DNA of 64,000 bases from Candidatus Formimonas warabiya. GTDB lineage: Bacteria; Bacillota; Dehalobacteriia; Dehalobacteriales; Dehalobacteriaceae. Within the stretch, counting starts at the first letter, position 1. Each line of letters starts with the position of its first letter. The stretch lies in the NCBI RefSeq assembly GCF_002777255.1, contig NZ_CP017634.1, forward strand, positions 6,150,903 through 6,214,902, written 5' to 3'. This document shows, in pieces, positions 8,477 through 16,992 of this stretch. The notes under the pieces are model-generated. The model searched no databases and had not been told where the DNA came from. It was given only the letters and a program-made list of their open reading frames with translations. The position numbers were made by a program, and so were the translations under genes.

Positions 8477-10900
8477 ATGGATACCAAAAAAACTTACACC
8501 ATAGCGGGAATGTCGTGCGCGGCCTGTGCCGCCCGTATTGAAAAAGGACTTAACAAAGTGTCGGGTGTAAAGCAGGCCAACGTGAACTTTGCCGTAGAAA
8601 AAGCAACTGTAGAATTTGATGCTGAACTAGTCAGTGAAGAAATTCTTGAGGAGACAGTAAAAAACTTAGGCTATGAAGTGATTCACGAAAAAGCTCCTAC
8701 GGAAAGCAGGGTCACCTTAAAATTAAGCGGGATGAGTTGTGCGGCTTGCGCGGCTCGCATCGAGAAGGGACTGAACAAGATTGACGGGGTGGCAAAAGCA
8801 GCGGTGAATTTTGCCGCAGAAACGGCTACCGTGGAATATAACAGTACGCAGGTCAAGGTGTCCGATCTGTTGGCCGCGGTGGAAAACCTGGGCTATCATG
8901 CCGAGCGGGCGGAAGAAGTTAGTCAGGACCGGGAGAAGGAACAACGGGAAAAAGAGATTAAAAGATTAAGAATGGAATTGATTGCATCTGCTGTTCTAAG
9001 TTCCCCTTTAATCCTGGCGATGTTGTTGACCCTATTTCGAATTGATGCTGCTTTTCTCCATAATGAATATTTTCAATTGCTGATTGCGACCCCGGTTCAG
9101 TTTTTCATCGGATTCCGGTTCTATCGAAACGCCTTTTACGCCTTAAGGGCGAAAAGCGCCAACATGGACGTGCTCATCGCCATGGGTACTTCTGCGGCCT
9201 ATTTTTTCAGCTTATATAATGTATTTTTTCAGCCCATAATGCCTGGGATGGCCATGAAAGACCTGTATTTTGAAGCTGCCGCCGTGATCATTACTCTGGT
9301 CCTGCTCGGGAAATACCTGGAAGCGGTAGCCAAAGGCAAAACTTCGGAAGCGATCAAGAAGCTGATGGGGTTGCAGGCGAAAACGGCCCGGATAATCCGG
9401 AACGGTCAGGAAACGGACATTCCGGTGGAAGAGGTGGAAGTGGGAGATATTATTGTGGTTCGGCCCGGGGAAAAGGTGCCTGTGGACGGAAAGATCACGG
9501 AAGGAAACTCTTCCCTTGATGAGTCCATGCTGACCGGGGAAAGCCTGCCCGTGGAGAAAAAGGCCGGGGACACTGTGATCGGGGCCACTATTAACAAGTT
9601 TGGTACCTTTAAGTTCCAGGCCACTAAAGTAGGCAAGGATACCGCCTTGGCCCAGATTATCAAAATGGTGGAAGATGCCCAGGGTTCTAAAGCGCCGATT
9701 CAAAAAATAGCTGACCAGGTCTCAGGTATTTTTGTTCCTGCCGTATTGGGCATTGCCATCTTGACTTTTTTAATCCGTTATTTTGGCATTGAGCATGGAC
9801 AAAATATTACCCCTGCCATCGTCAGCGCTGTTTCTGTTCTGGTGATTGCCTGCCCCTGCGCCCTGGGGCTGGCCACCCCCACGGCAATCATGGTAGGAAC
9901 CGGAAAAGGGGCAGAGAACGGGATCTTGATCAAGGGCGGAGAGCATTTGGAAATGGCCTACAAAATCAATGCCGTCATATTGGATAAGACCGGTACCATC
10001 ACGAAAGGGCAGCCGGCGGTGACGGATATTATTTCCCTGGATGGGGCGGAAAACGACGAGATTCTTCTATTGGCTGCTGTAGCGGAAAAAAGTTCCGAGC
10101 ATCCTTTGGGTGTAGCTATTTATGAGAAAGGAAAAACCGAATTGACGTCGGTTCCTGATCCGGAAAAATTTACGGCCATTCCCGGGCGAGGGGTATCTGC
10201 CGTGGTGGATGGGAAAACGGTTTATTTAGGGACCAGAAAACTAATGAGGGAAAAGGGGATTCCTATTACAGACGCGGAAGAAGTTGTGGCCCGACTGGAG
10301 GAAGAAGGCAAGACTGCCATGCTCATGGCGGTAAACAACATGATGCGGGCCGTTATTGCCGTGGCAGATACGGTAAAAGAACATTCCCAAGAAGCCATTG
10401 CAGATCTTCAGCACATGGGAATCAAAGTCTATATGATTACCGGGGATAACAAAAGGACCGCTCTTGCTATTGCCAAACAGGTGGGCATTGAAAATGTCCT
10501 GGCAGAAGTCCTCCCGGAAAAAAAGGCGGAAGAAGTGGAAAAGCTTAAACAATCAGGCATAATCGTGGCCATGGTGGGTGACGGCATCAATGATGCGCCT
10601 GCCCTGGCTACCGCAGATGTCGGTATGGCGATCGGTACCGGAACGGATGTGGCCATGGAGGCGGCGGATATTACACTCATGAGAGGGGATCTCCGGGCCA
10701 TTCCTGCGGCGATTAAGCTTTCCCGGAAGACGATCCGCAAAATCAGGCAAAACCTGTTCTGGGCCTTTATTTACAATATTATCGGCATTCCTTTTGCGGC
10801 TTTTGGCTTATTGAACCCGGTAATTGCAGGAGGAGCCATGGCCTTTAGCTCCGTATCGGTGGTGACAAATTCGTTGAGCCTGAAAAGAGCCAAAATATAG
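8477..10900 (+). CDS. copA: copper-translocating P-type ATPase
   Basis: An 807-residue P1B-type ATPase that exports Cu(I) across the cytoplasmic membrane. Two N-terminal HMA domains each carry GMSCAACAARIEKGLNK (near residues 11 and 85). The actuator TGES motif follows, then the intramembrane CPC ion site (ACPCALGLATP, near 458), the phosphorylated Asp in DKTGT (near 502), the HP motif (SSEHPLG) and GDGINDAPALA near 700. Length and order are those of Gram-positive CopA. The 2-bp gap after the TauE/cupredoxin gene implies co-transcription. No CopY or CsoR regulator is nearby; the two-component system just downstream is the likely regulator. Confidence 0.95.
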   Translation: MDTKKTYTIAGMSCAACAARIEKGLNKVSGVKQANVNFAVEKATVEFDAELVSEEILEETVKNLGYEVIHEKAPTESRVTLKLSGMSCAACAARIEKGLNKIDGVAKAAVNFAAETATVEYNSTQVKVSDLLAAVENLGYHAERAEEVSQDREKEQREKEIKRLRMELIASAVLSSPLILAMLLTLFRIDAAFLHNEYFQLLIATPVQFFIGFRFYRNAFYALRAKSANMDVLIAMGTSAAYFFSLYNVFFQPIMPGMAMKDLYFEAAAVIITLVLLGKYLEAVAKGKTSEAIKKLMGLQAKTARIIRNGQETDIPVEEVEVGDIIVVRPGEKVPVDGKITEGNSSLDESMLTGESLPVEKKAGDTVIGATINKFGTFKFQATKVGKDTALAQIIKMVEDAQGSKAPIQKIADQVSGIFVPAVLGIAILTFLIRYFGIEHGQNITPAIVSAVSVLVIACPCALGLATPTAIMVGTGKGAENGILIKGGEHLEMAYKINAVILDKTGTITKGQPAVTDIISLDGAENDEILLLAAVAEKSSEHPLGVAIYEKGKTELTSVPDPEKFTAIPGRGVSAVVDGKTVYLGTRKLMREKGIPITDAEEVVARLEEEGKTAMLMAVNNMMRAVIAVADTVKEHSQEAIADLQHMGIKVYMITGDNKRTALAIAKQVGIENVLAEVLPEKKAEEVEKLKQSGIIVAMVGDGINDAPALATADVGMAIGTGTDVAMEAADITLMRGDLRAIPAAIKLSRKTIRKIRQNLFWAFIYNIIGIPFAAFGLLNPVIAGGAMAFSSVSVVTNSLSLKRAKI

Positions 10901-10902
10901 GG

Positions 10903-10958
10903 TGTCAGGGGGACGGGGTTGTTGACACCACCGTGTCAACAACCCCGTCCCCCTGACA
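10903..10958. repeat. large perfect inverted repeat (REP-like)
   Basis: Two 26-bp arms (10903-10928 and 10933-10958) are perfectly complementary around a 4-nt CACC loop. Each arm contains a GGGGGACGGGG / CCCCGTCCCCC core. There is no T-run after it, so it is not a standard terminator, although an RNA hairpin this strong could still protect or end the copA transcript. Its size and G-rich core resemble dispersed REP/BIME elements of Clostridia. Whether it recurs in the genome cannot be seen here. Confidence 0.85.
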
Positions 10959-10992
10959 ACACGTAAAAGCTTTCTTTTGGGGGGAAGACAAT

Positions 10993-11691
10993 ATGGCCGG
11001 AGAAAAAAAAATACTGGTCGTTGATGATGAAGAAAAAATTGTGGAAGTGGTAAAATCATATCTTGAGCATAATGGGTATACTGTTTATCCGGCTTTTTCC
11101 GGAAAAGAAGCGCTGATATTGTTTGAGAAGGAAGCCCCTTCATTATTGGTACTGGATCTGATGCTGCCTGATATTTCCGGAGAAGAGATCTGCCGGATGT
11201 TAAGAAAAAAGTCCCGGGTACCGATTATTATGCTCACGGCTAAAGTGGAGGAAGAAGACGTTCTCAAAGGGCTGGGCATCGGAGCAGACGATTATGTGAC
11301 AAAACCTTTCAGTCCCAGGGAACTGGTGGCCAGAGTGGCCGCCTTGCTGCGGCGCACCGGGGAAGAACCTGTTCCCCTGGCCAGCGTGCTCTCCTACCAT
11401 GATGAGGATTTGGTCATTGACAGTTTGAAGCATGAGGTGAGGAAAGAAGGAAGGATTGTGGGGCTTACCCCCAATGAGTATAAACTCCTGATGACCTTGG
11501 TCAAATATCCGGCCAAGGCGTTTACCAGAGATGAATTAATTTCCATCGCGCTGGGAGGAGATTTTGCAGGGTTTGACCGGACCATTGATACGCATATCAA
11601 GAATTTGAGGCACAAGATTGAGACGGATCCCAAAAACCCGCAATATATCTTGACGGTATACGGAGTGGGTTATAGATTTGGCGGTGAATAG
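10993..11691 (+). CDS. OmpR/PhoB-family response regulator
   Basis: A 232-residue two-domain regulator. The receiver domain has the acidic pocket DDEE near residue 11, the phosphoacceptor Asp in VLDLMLPD near 53, and the switch Lys in TKPFSPREL near 104. The C-terminal winged helix (LTPNEYKLLMTLVKYPAKAFTRDELI ... TIDTHIKNLRHKIE ... VYGVGYRF) is the OmpR type, which normally binds tandem direct repeats in 11-bp phase. Such repeats precede four transcription units within 7 kb on either side. It is followed 2 bp later by its kinase. Confidence 0.93.
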   Translation: MAGEKKILVVDDEEKIVEVVKSYLEHNGYTVYPAFSGKEALILFEKEAPSLLVLDLMLPDISGEEICRMLRKKSRVPIIMLTAKVEEEDVLKGLGIGADDYVTKPFSPRELVARVAALLRRTGEEPVPLASVLSYHDEDLVIDSLKHEVRKEGRIVGLTPNEYKLLMTLVKYPAKAFTRDELISIALGGDFAGFDRTIDTHIKNLRHKIETDPKNPQYILTVYGVGYRFGGE

Positions 11692-11693
11692 CA

Positions 11694-13091
11694 ATGAAAT
11701 ACAGTCTGAAGGCAAAATTATCGTTTTCCTATGTGATGGTGGCTTTAATCAGCATTCTGCTCATTAGTGTGCTGACTAATCAATTCCTGGAAAAGCAGTT
11801 CCGAGAATATGTTCAACAGAATCAGGAACAAAAAAACCATACCGTAGCCGTATCCATCCGCCAACAATACCTGGGCGAGGAAAAGTGGAATTACGCTGCT
11901 GTGGAAAGCATTGGCATCAATGCCCTGGAAAACGGCTTAATCATAAAGGTCACGGATGCATCCGGGGAGGTAATTTGGGATGCCAAAATTCATAATAATG
12001 GGATGTGCCAGCGCATTATCCGTCAGATGTCCCAGAATATGAATACCCACTATCCTAATCTTAAAGGAGGATATGTGGAAAAACCCTATCCCATTATCGT
12101 CGATGATAAAGAAGTGGGTCTGCTAAACATTGGTTATTACGGACCCTTTTATTTAACGGAGAATGATTTAGCTTTTATTAATACCCTCAACAAGCTGAAT
12201 GTAGCGGCAGGGCTTTTGGCCATGCTTTTTGCCCTTCTATTGGGACTGGTGATGGCGAAAAGGTTGAGCACCCCTATTTCCCGGGTGATTGACGCCGCCC
12301 AAATGATTTCCCGGGGTTATTTTGGGGGCAGAATTAGTGAAAAATCCAGTACCCAAGAAATCTGCCAGCTTACGGAGAGCGTGAACCACATGGCCCAGAA
12401 TCTGGAGAACCAGGAGATTCTGCGCAAAAGGCTTACTGCCGATGTGGCCCATGAATTGCGTACGCCTTTGGCTACTCTGCGCAGCCATTTGGAGGCCATG
12501 ATCGATGGGATCTGGCAAGCGGACTGCGACCGGCTGCAGAGCTGTCATGAAGAGATTATGCGCATTACCCGGATGGTGGGAGATCTGGAGATGCTGGCCA
12601 GATATGACAATGAGAATCTTACCTTAAATAAAACACAATTTGATCTTTCCGGGCTTGCTAAGCAGGTGGTGCAAAATTTTGAGAGCGCTTATGTAAAGAA
12701 AGGAGTAACCTTAAATTATTCGGGTGGGGAAGAAGGGATCCGGGCCGACAAGGACAAAATGAACCAGGTGCTTTCCAATCTTCTTTCTAATGCCCTGAAG
12801 TATACCCCGGCCGGTGGGCAGGTGGATGTATCCGTAAAAGGAACGCTTCATACGGTGGAAGTTATTGTTAAAGACAACGGAACCGGAATCGCAGAAGATG
12901 ATTTGCCCTTTATCTATGAACGTTTTTACAGGGCGGATAAATCCCGAACCCGTTTGACGGGAGGCTCTGGTATCGGCTTAACTATTACCAGGTCCATCGT
13001 AGAAGCCCATAAGGGAAAAATCGAGGTAGGAAGCAAGCTAAATGAGGGAAGCGAATTTAGGGTAATCTTACCAAGGCAGGCGGATGAATAA
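11694..13091 (+). CDS. membrane sensor histidine kinase (HAMP, HisKA, HATPase)
   Basis: A 465-residue kinase. Helix 1 is near residues 8-30, and an extracytoplasmic sensor of about 135 residues follows. Helix 2 (AAGLLAMLFALLLGLVMA) is near 172-190. A HAMP domain follows, then the H-box DVAHELRTPLATLRSHLEAM near 250, the N-box (NQVLSNLLSNALKYTP) and G-boxes (DNGTGIAEDDLPFIYERFYR; GGSGIGLTI). The sensor domain contains Met and Cys residues (GMCQRIIRQMSQNMN) but no family I recognise. Pairing with the regulator at 10993 is clear from the 2-bp spacing. The signal is probably an envelope metal or redox stress; this is inferred from the neighbours. Confidence 0.92.
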   Translation: MKYSLKAKLSFSYVMVALISILLISVLTNQFLEKQFREYVQQNQEQKNHTVAVSIRQQYLGEEKWNYAAVESIGINALENGLIIKVTDASGEVIWDAKIHNNGMCQRIIRQMSQNMNTHYPNLKGGYVEKPYPIIVDDKEVGLLNIGYYGPFYLTENDLAFINTLNKLNVAAGLLAMLFALLLGLVMAKRLSTPISRVIDAAQMISRGYFGGRISEKSSTQEICQLTESVNHMAQNLENQEILRKRLTADVAHELRTPLATLRSHLEAMIDGIWQADCDRLQSCHEEIMRITRMVGDLEMLARYDNENLTLNKTQFDLSGLAKQVVQNFESAYVKKGVTLNYSGGEEGIRADKDKMNQVLSNLLSNALKYTPAGGQVDVSVKGTLHTVEVIVKDNGTGIAEDDLPFIYERFYRADKSRTRLTGGSGIGLTITRSIVEAHKGKIEVGSKLNEGSEFRVILPRQADE

Positions 13092-13142
13092 TCCGCCTGT
13101 TTCTTAAAAGTCAGAAATATTTGGGAAGAGCAGTATTCGGAA

Positions 13143-13176
13143 ACTTCATATTTTCTTCATAAGTTATTATTACAAT
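13143..13176 (+). promoter_or_regulatory. response-regulator-type promoter, tandem 11-bp boxes plus -10
   Basis: ACTTCATATTT at 13143-13153 and TCTTCATAAGT at 13154-13164 are direct repeats in 11-bp phase, and the -10-like TACAAT lies at 13171-13176, again 17 nt after the start of the second box. It sits 50 bp upstream of the CAP-domain gene and just after the kinase stop, so that gene is probably a separate regulated unit. Confidence 0.75.
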
Positions 13177-13223
13177 AAACAGGCACAGGATGGTGTAAAA
13201 CTCTTAATGAAATGGAGGAATTT

Positions 13224-13922
13224 ATGATGAAGAAACAGGTATCTCGTTTAAGCTTCCTTGTGTGCCTCATGATTATGTTTACCATGCTCTTTTCAACGAT
13301 GGCTTTTGCTGCGCCCAGTTCTGCAAAAGCCGCCACCCCATCTAAGAACGTCAATCAATCAACGGTTGTAAGCAAGGTCCAATCCTTGCTTAACAACAAT
13401 TCTGGAAGTGCTGAAATATCGAATTTGTTGGCAGGAAAAGGCGCTTCCGCCGCCCAACCTGAACAAAAAACTGTACCAACTACTACTCAAACAGCTCCGG
13501 ATCCTGCCGCTTCCGGACAGACTACTAGTCCCGTAGCTGGATTAACTGCTGACGAGCAGAAAATGGTAGACCTGGTTAATAAAGAAAGGACTGCCAATGG
13601 CCTGAAACCGCTTCAGGTGGATATGAGGCTGGTAAATACAGCCCGGATGAAGAGTCAGGATATGATCAATAAAGGATATTTTGATCATAATTCTCCCACG
13701 TACGGTTCTCCATTTGACCAGATGAAGAGCCAGGGAATCACCTATAAGACCGCAGGGGAAAATCTGGCGGGCAACAGTACAGTGGAAAAAGCCCACACTG
13801 CTTTAATGAACAGTGCAGGGCACCGGGCAAATATCCTTAATGCCAACTACACGCATATCGGCATTGGTATTATTGACGGGGGACCTTACGGTAAAATGTT
13901 CACACAGCATTTCATCGGGTAG
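13224..13922 (+). CDS. secreted CAP (SCP/PR-1) domain protein
   Basis: About 232 residues. GGAGG at 13214-13218 selects the ATG at 13224 or 13227 over the one at 13212. A clear signal peptide (LSFLVCLMIMFTMLFSTMAFA, then APSS) shows export. A linker rich in Ser, Thr, Gln and Pro leads to a C-terminal CAP domain from about residue 110: VDLVNKERTANGLKPL, YFDHNSPTYGSPFDQM, AGENLAG, NSAGHRANILNANYTHIGIG. The conserved His and Glu of the CAP cavity are present. Bacterial CAP proteins have unclear extracellular roles. The upstream promoter places it in the same presumed regulon as the metal-handling genes. Confidence 0.9.
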   Translation: MMKKQVSRLSFLVCLMIMFTMLFSTMAFAAPSSAKAATPSKNVNQSTVVSKVQSLLNNNSGSAEISNLLAGKGASAAQPEQKTVPTTTQTAPDPAASGQTTSPVAGLTADEQKMVDLVNKERTANGLKPLQVDMRLVNTARMKSQDMINKGYFDHNSPTYGSPFDQMKSQGITYKTAGENLAGNSTVEKAHTALMNSAGHRANILNANYTHIGIGIIDGGPYGKMFTQHFIG

Positions 13923-13940
13923 TATCTTTCTGATTGGAAC

Positions 13941-13980
13941 AAGAGGCTCAGCGTTTGGCTGGGTCTCTTGGTTATTTCTT
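13941..13980 (+). terminator. intrinsic terminator after the CAP gene
   Basis: A 12-bp stem (AAGAGGCTCAGC with GCTGGGTCTCTT, two G-U pairs in RNA) encloses a 5-nt loop and is followed by a T-rich tract (GGTTATTTCTT). It starts 19 bp after the stop codon. Confidence 0.75.
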
Positions 13981-14046
13981 ATGCATAGGACGCGTATTGG
14001 TTGGCTATTGCTTTTATAGATTAATTTGGCGGCTACACATGGAATC

Positions 14047-14202
14047 TTGTATAAAATTCTATCGTATTTTGCTATAATGTTAGTAATGAAAGTGTTGATG
14101 AAATATAAATCTTTATCTAATCTCAAGGGTTGGCCTGAGAGAGAGGAGACAGGTAGAGGGTATGCATGCCTTTTTCCGCTCATCAGGAAAAGGTGTTTTT
14201 TT
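14047..14202 (+). promoter_or_regulatory. aspA leader with promoter and probable attenuator
   Basis: A good -10 TATAAT lies at 14073-14078, but the nearest -35-like TTGTAT at 14047 is 20 bp away, so the promoter is weak or activated. About 90 bp further on, a hairpin (CCTTTTTCC at 14169-14177 with GGAAAAGG at 14186-14193) is followed by seven T residues ending at 14202, only 27 bp before aspA. A terminator between promoter and gene suggests attenuation. The purine-rich tract GAGAGAGGAGACAGG upstream could be part of the switch. I recognise no riboswitch family. Confidence 0.5.
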
Positions 14203-14229
14203 ATTTCAGGGGAAAGGGGTTTATGACCG

Positions 14230-15645
14230 ATGATGAACAGCGGGGAAACCCAGGTTAGAATGGAAAAGGATGCGTTGGGGGAAAAAGGGATTCCTGCTCA
14301 TGCCTATTATGGCATTCACACCGCCAGAGCCGTGGAAAATTTTCCTGTCAGCGGAAGAAAAACCAACCGGCACCTGATTGAGGCTTTGGTCCTGGTGAAA
14401 AAGGCGGCAGCGATGGCCCACCGGAAACTGGATCATATACCCCAAGCAGTGGTAGAAGCAATCATTACTGCCTGTGATGAGATTCTGGCGGGGAACTGTG
14501 CTGACCAGTTTGTGGTTGACGCTTTCCAGGGCGGTGCCGGTACTTCTACTCACATGAATGTCAATGAAGTAGTGGCCAACCGGGCCATCGAAATTTTGGG
14601 CGGAGAAAAGGGGGATTACACCCTGGTGCATCCCTTGCATCACGTCAACTGCTGTCAATCCACCAACGATGTGTATCCTACCGCCCTGCGCATTGCTGCC
14701 ATCAGACTTTTACGTCCCCTTAGCGAAGCTTTTGCTTCCCTGCAACAGGCGCTGCAGGAAAAGGAGCATGAGCTGGCTGATGTGATCAGGCTGGGGAGAA
14801 CCCAATTGATGGATGCTCTTCCCATGATGGCAGGTCAGGGGTTCGGAGCCTATGCCAAAGCAGTGGCCCGGGACCGGTGGCGTTTGTATAAGGTAGAGGA
14901 AAGGCTCCGGGAAGTGAATATCGGCGGCACGGCCATCGGCACAGGGATGAATGCCTCCCTTAAATACACTTTTTTGATCACAGATAACCTGCAGGAAATT
15001 ACCGGTTTGGGCATTGCCCGCAGTGAGTATCCCATGGATATCACGCAAAATATGGATGTTTTTGTGGAGGTGTCGGGGCTGTTAAAGGCAGCGGCAGTCA
15101 ACCTGACGAAAATTTCCCACGACCTCCGGCTCCTTGCCTCCGGTCCCGCAGGCGGGATGGGGGAAGTGAAACTGCCCCCGGTACAGGCCGGTTCATCGAT
15201 TATGCCCGGCAAAGTGAACCCGGTGATTCCGGAAATGGTGGCCCAGGTGTCCCTGCGGGTAACGGCCAATGATGCCGCCATTACCGGGGCGGCCATGAAC
15301 GGACAGCTGGAGCTGAACGCCTTCACTCCCCTGATTGCGGAATGTCTGCTGGAATCCTTGGAATTGATGACCCGGGCCGTACAAATTTTTGAGGAAAGAT
15401 GCATCCGGGGGATTGAGGCAGACCCAACGAGGTGCCGGGAGCACGTGGAGAAATCTTCTGCTTTAGCCACCGCCCTGGTCCATCATATTGGATATGAGAA
15501 AGCGGCGGAGATTGCTAAGAAGGCTCAGAAATCCGGGAAAACCGTGCGCCAGGTGGCGCGGGAAGAAGGGATTCTGCCCCTGGAGGTTCTGGATCAAATT
15601 CTGGAGCCCCTTCAGGTTACGAAACCGGGCATCCCGGGAAAATAA
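14230..15645 (+). CDS. aspA: aspartate ammonia-lyase
   Basis: A 471-residue member of the fumarase/aspartase superfamily, converting L-aspartate to fumarate and ammonia. The superfamily signature GSSIMPGKVNP is near residue 318 with its catalytic Ser. Other marks are GGAGTSTHMNVNEVVANRA near 98, HHVNCCQSTND near 136 and GRTQLMDALPM near 190. Length is normal. ATG 14230 follows AAAGGGG. It is probably co-transcribed with hydF 27 bp downstream. In many Clostridia aspA lies among the hydrogenase maturase genes, which suggests a supporting role, possibly nitrogen supply for the H-cluster. Confidence 0.93.
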   Translation: MMNSGETQVRMEKDALGEKGIPAHAYYGIHTARAVENFPVSGRKTNRHLIEALVLVKKAAAMAHRKLDHIPQAVVEAIITACDEILAGNCADQFVVDAFQGGAGTSTHMNVNEVVANRAIEILGGEKGDYTLVHPLHHVNCCQSTNDVYPTALRIAAIRLLRPLSEAFASLQQALQEKEHELADVIRLGRTQLMDALPMMAGQGFGAYAKAVARDRWRLYKVEERLREVNIGGTAIGTGMNASLKYTFLITDNLQEITGLGIARSEYPMDITQNMDVFVEVSGLLKAAAVNLTKISHDLRLLASGPAGGMGEVKLPPVQAGSSIMPGKVNPVIPEMVAQVSLRVTANDAAITGAAMNGQLELNAFTPLIAECLLESLELMTRAVQIFEERCIRGIEADPTRCREHVEKSSALATALVHHIGYEKAAEIAKKAQKSGKTVRQVAREEGILPLEVLDQILEPLQVTKPGIPGK

Positions 15646-15672
15646 ACGTTCCATCCAAGGAGGAGAATGGGT

Positions 15673-16905
15673 ATGGGAATGAACGATACGCCAAGATCCG
15701 AAAGGATTCATCTGGCGATTTTCGGCAGGAGGAACGCGGGAAAATCCAGTTTAATCAATGCCCTGACGGGACAGGACATTGCCCTGGTCTCTCCTGTCAA
15801 GGGCACTACCACCGATCCGGTATATAAAGCTATGGAACTCTTGCCGGTAGGACCGGTGGTCTTTGTGGACACGGCAGGCCTGGATGATGAGGGAGAACTG
15901 GGTGAACTGCGCAAGAAAAAAACCATGGAGGTATTACATAAAACGGATTTGGCCATCCTTGTGCTGGACAGGGAAGTTTCGGAACTGGAGCAAACCCTGG
16001 TCAGGGAGATCAAGGAAAAAAATATTCCCCTCATAGGCGCCCTCAATAAGATTGATCAAGGTGAAGTGACCCAGGAACAGATCAAGGCTTGGGAAAAAAT
16101 GCTGGGCATAGGGCTCTGCCCGGTTTCTGCCTTAAATAAAAAAGGTATAGAGGAACTGAAAAGACTGATCATTCAGGCTTTGCCGGACGAAGAAGACAAG
16201 TTCGGCATTGTAGGAGGGCTGGTCTCGGCGGGGGATTTTGTCGTCCTGGTGGTACCGATCGACAAGGCGGCTCCCAAGGGGAGACTGATTCTGCCCCAAC
16301 AGCAGACGATCCGGGATATCTTGGAGAGCGACGCCATGGCGGTGGTGACGAAGGAGCACGAACTCAAGGAAACCCTGGAGAATTTGGGCAAAAGACCCCG
16401 GCTGGTGATTACCGATTCCCAGGTGTTCCTAAAGGTGGCGGCAGATACGTCCAAAGATATTGCCATGACCTCTTTTTCCATTTTGTTTGCCCGGTATAAA
16501 GGGAACCTGCCTGAACTGGTGCGGGGAGCCCGGACTGTGGAAAGGCTGAAAGACGGGGATCGCATCCTGATTTCCGAAGCCTGTACCCATCATCATCAGG
16601 CAGATGATATCGGCCGGGTAAAAATACCCCGCTGGCTGCGCCAGAGAACAGGAAAATTACTTCAGTTTGAATATGCTGCCGGGTATGGGTTCCCCGACAA
16701 TCTGAGGGATTATGCCCTGATCGTCCATTGCGGCGGTTGCATGCTGAACAGGAGAGCCATGGGATATAGGATTCAGCAGGCCATAGAGGCCAATGTTCCC
16801 ATTGTCAATTACGGCGTGTTGATCGCTTATGTCCAGGGCGTTTTGGAGCGGGCGATCAAACCTTTTCCCGGAGCAGTTCTGGCCTGGGAAGAAGGAGAAG
16901 GCTAA
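15673..16905 (+). CDS. hydF: [FeFe]-hydrogenase H-cluster maturation GTPase HydF
   Basis: About 410 residues. HydF is the scaffold that holds the diiron precursor before delivery to HydA. The N-terminal GTPase has GRRNAGKSSLINAL (P-loop) near residue 20, DTAGLDD (G3) near 66 and NKID (G4). The C-terminal cluster domain has CTHHHQADDIGR near 300 and HCGGCMLNRR near 355, giving the three-Cys FeS site. AGGAGG at 15658 favours the ATG at 15673 over 15667. It follows aspA closely. The radical-SAM partners hydE and hydG are not in this window and must lie elsewhere. Confidence 0.95.
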   Translation: MGMNDTPRSERIHLAIFGRRNAGKSSLINALTGQDIALVSPVKGTTTDPVYKAMELLPVGPVVFVDTAGLDDEGELGELRKKKTMEVLHKTDLAILVLDREVSELEQTLVREIKEKNIPLIGALNKIDQGEVTQEQIKAWEKMLGIGLCPVSALNKKGIEELKRLIIQALPDEEDKFGIVGGLVSAGDFVVLVVPIDKAAPKGRLILPQQQTIRDILESDAMAVVTKEHELKETLENLGKRPRLVITDSQVFLKVAADTSKDIAMTSFSILFARYKGNLPELVRGARTVERLKDGDRILISEACTHHHQADDIGRVKIPRWLRQRTGKLLQFEYAAGYGFPDNLRDYALIVHCGGCMLNRRAMGYRIQQAIEANVPIVNYGVLIAYVQGVLERAIKPFPGAVLAWEEGEG

Positions 16906-16914
16906 TTTCATAAA

Positions 16915-16948
16915 TCTCCATAAAATCTCCATAATTCTTTGATAAGAT
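16915..16948 (+). promoter_or_regulatory. response-regulator-type promoter, tandem 11-bp boxes plus -10
   Basis: TCTCCATAAAA at 16915-16925 and TCTCCATAATT at 16926-16936 form 11-bp-phased direct repeats, with the -10-like TAAGAT at 16943-16948, 17 nt after the start of the second box. This variant has C in place of the fourth T. It starts within 10 bp of the hydF stop and drives the membrane protein at 16993. Confidence 0.72.
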
Positions 16949-16992
16949 GCCGCTGGAAGCAAAATTATTAAAGAGAGAAAGGAGGAAATGGT

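Noticed and set aside
10903..10958. Large palindrome as an intrinsic terminator
   Set aside because: No T-run follows either arm, and the stem is far longer than normal terminators. Listed as a REP-like repeat instead.
14850..15470. Open frame of about 200 codons antisense to aspA
   Set aside because: Complete overlap with a well-supported gene, no ribosome site in a useful place, and biased Ser/Ile composition typical of antisense frames.
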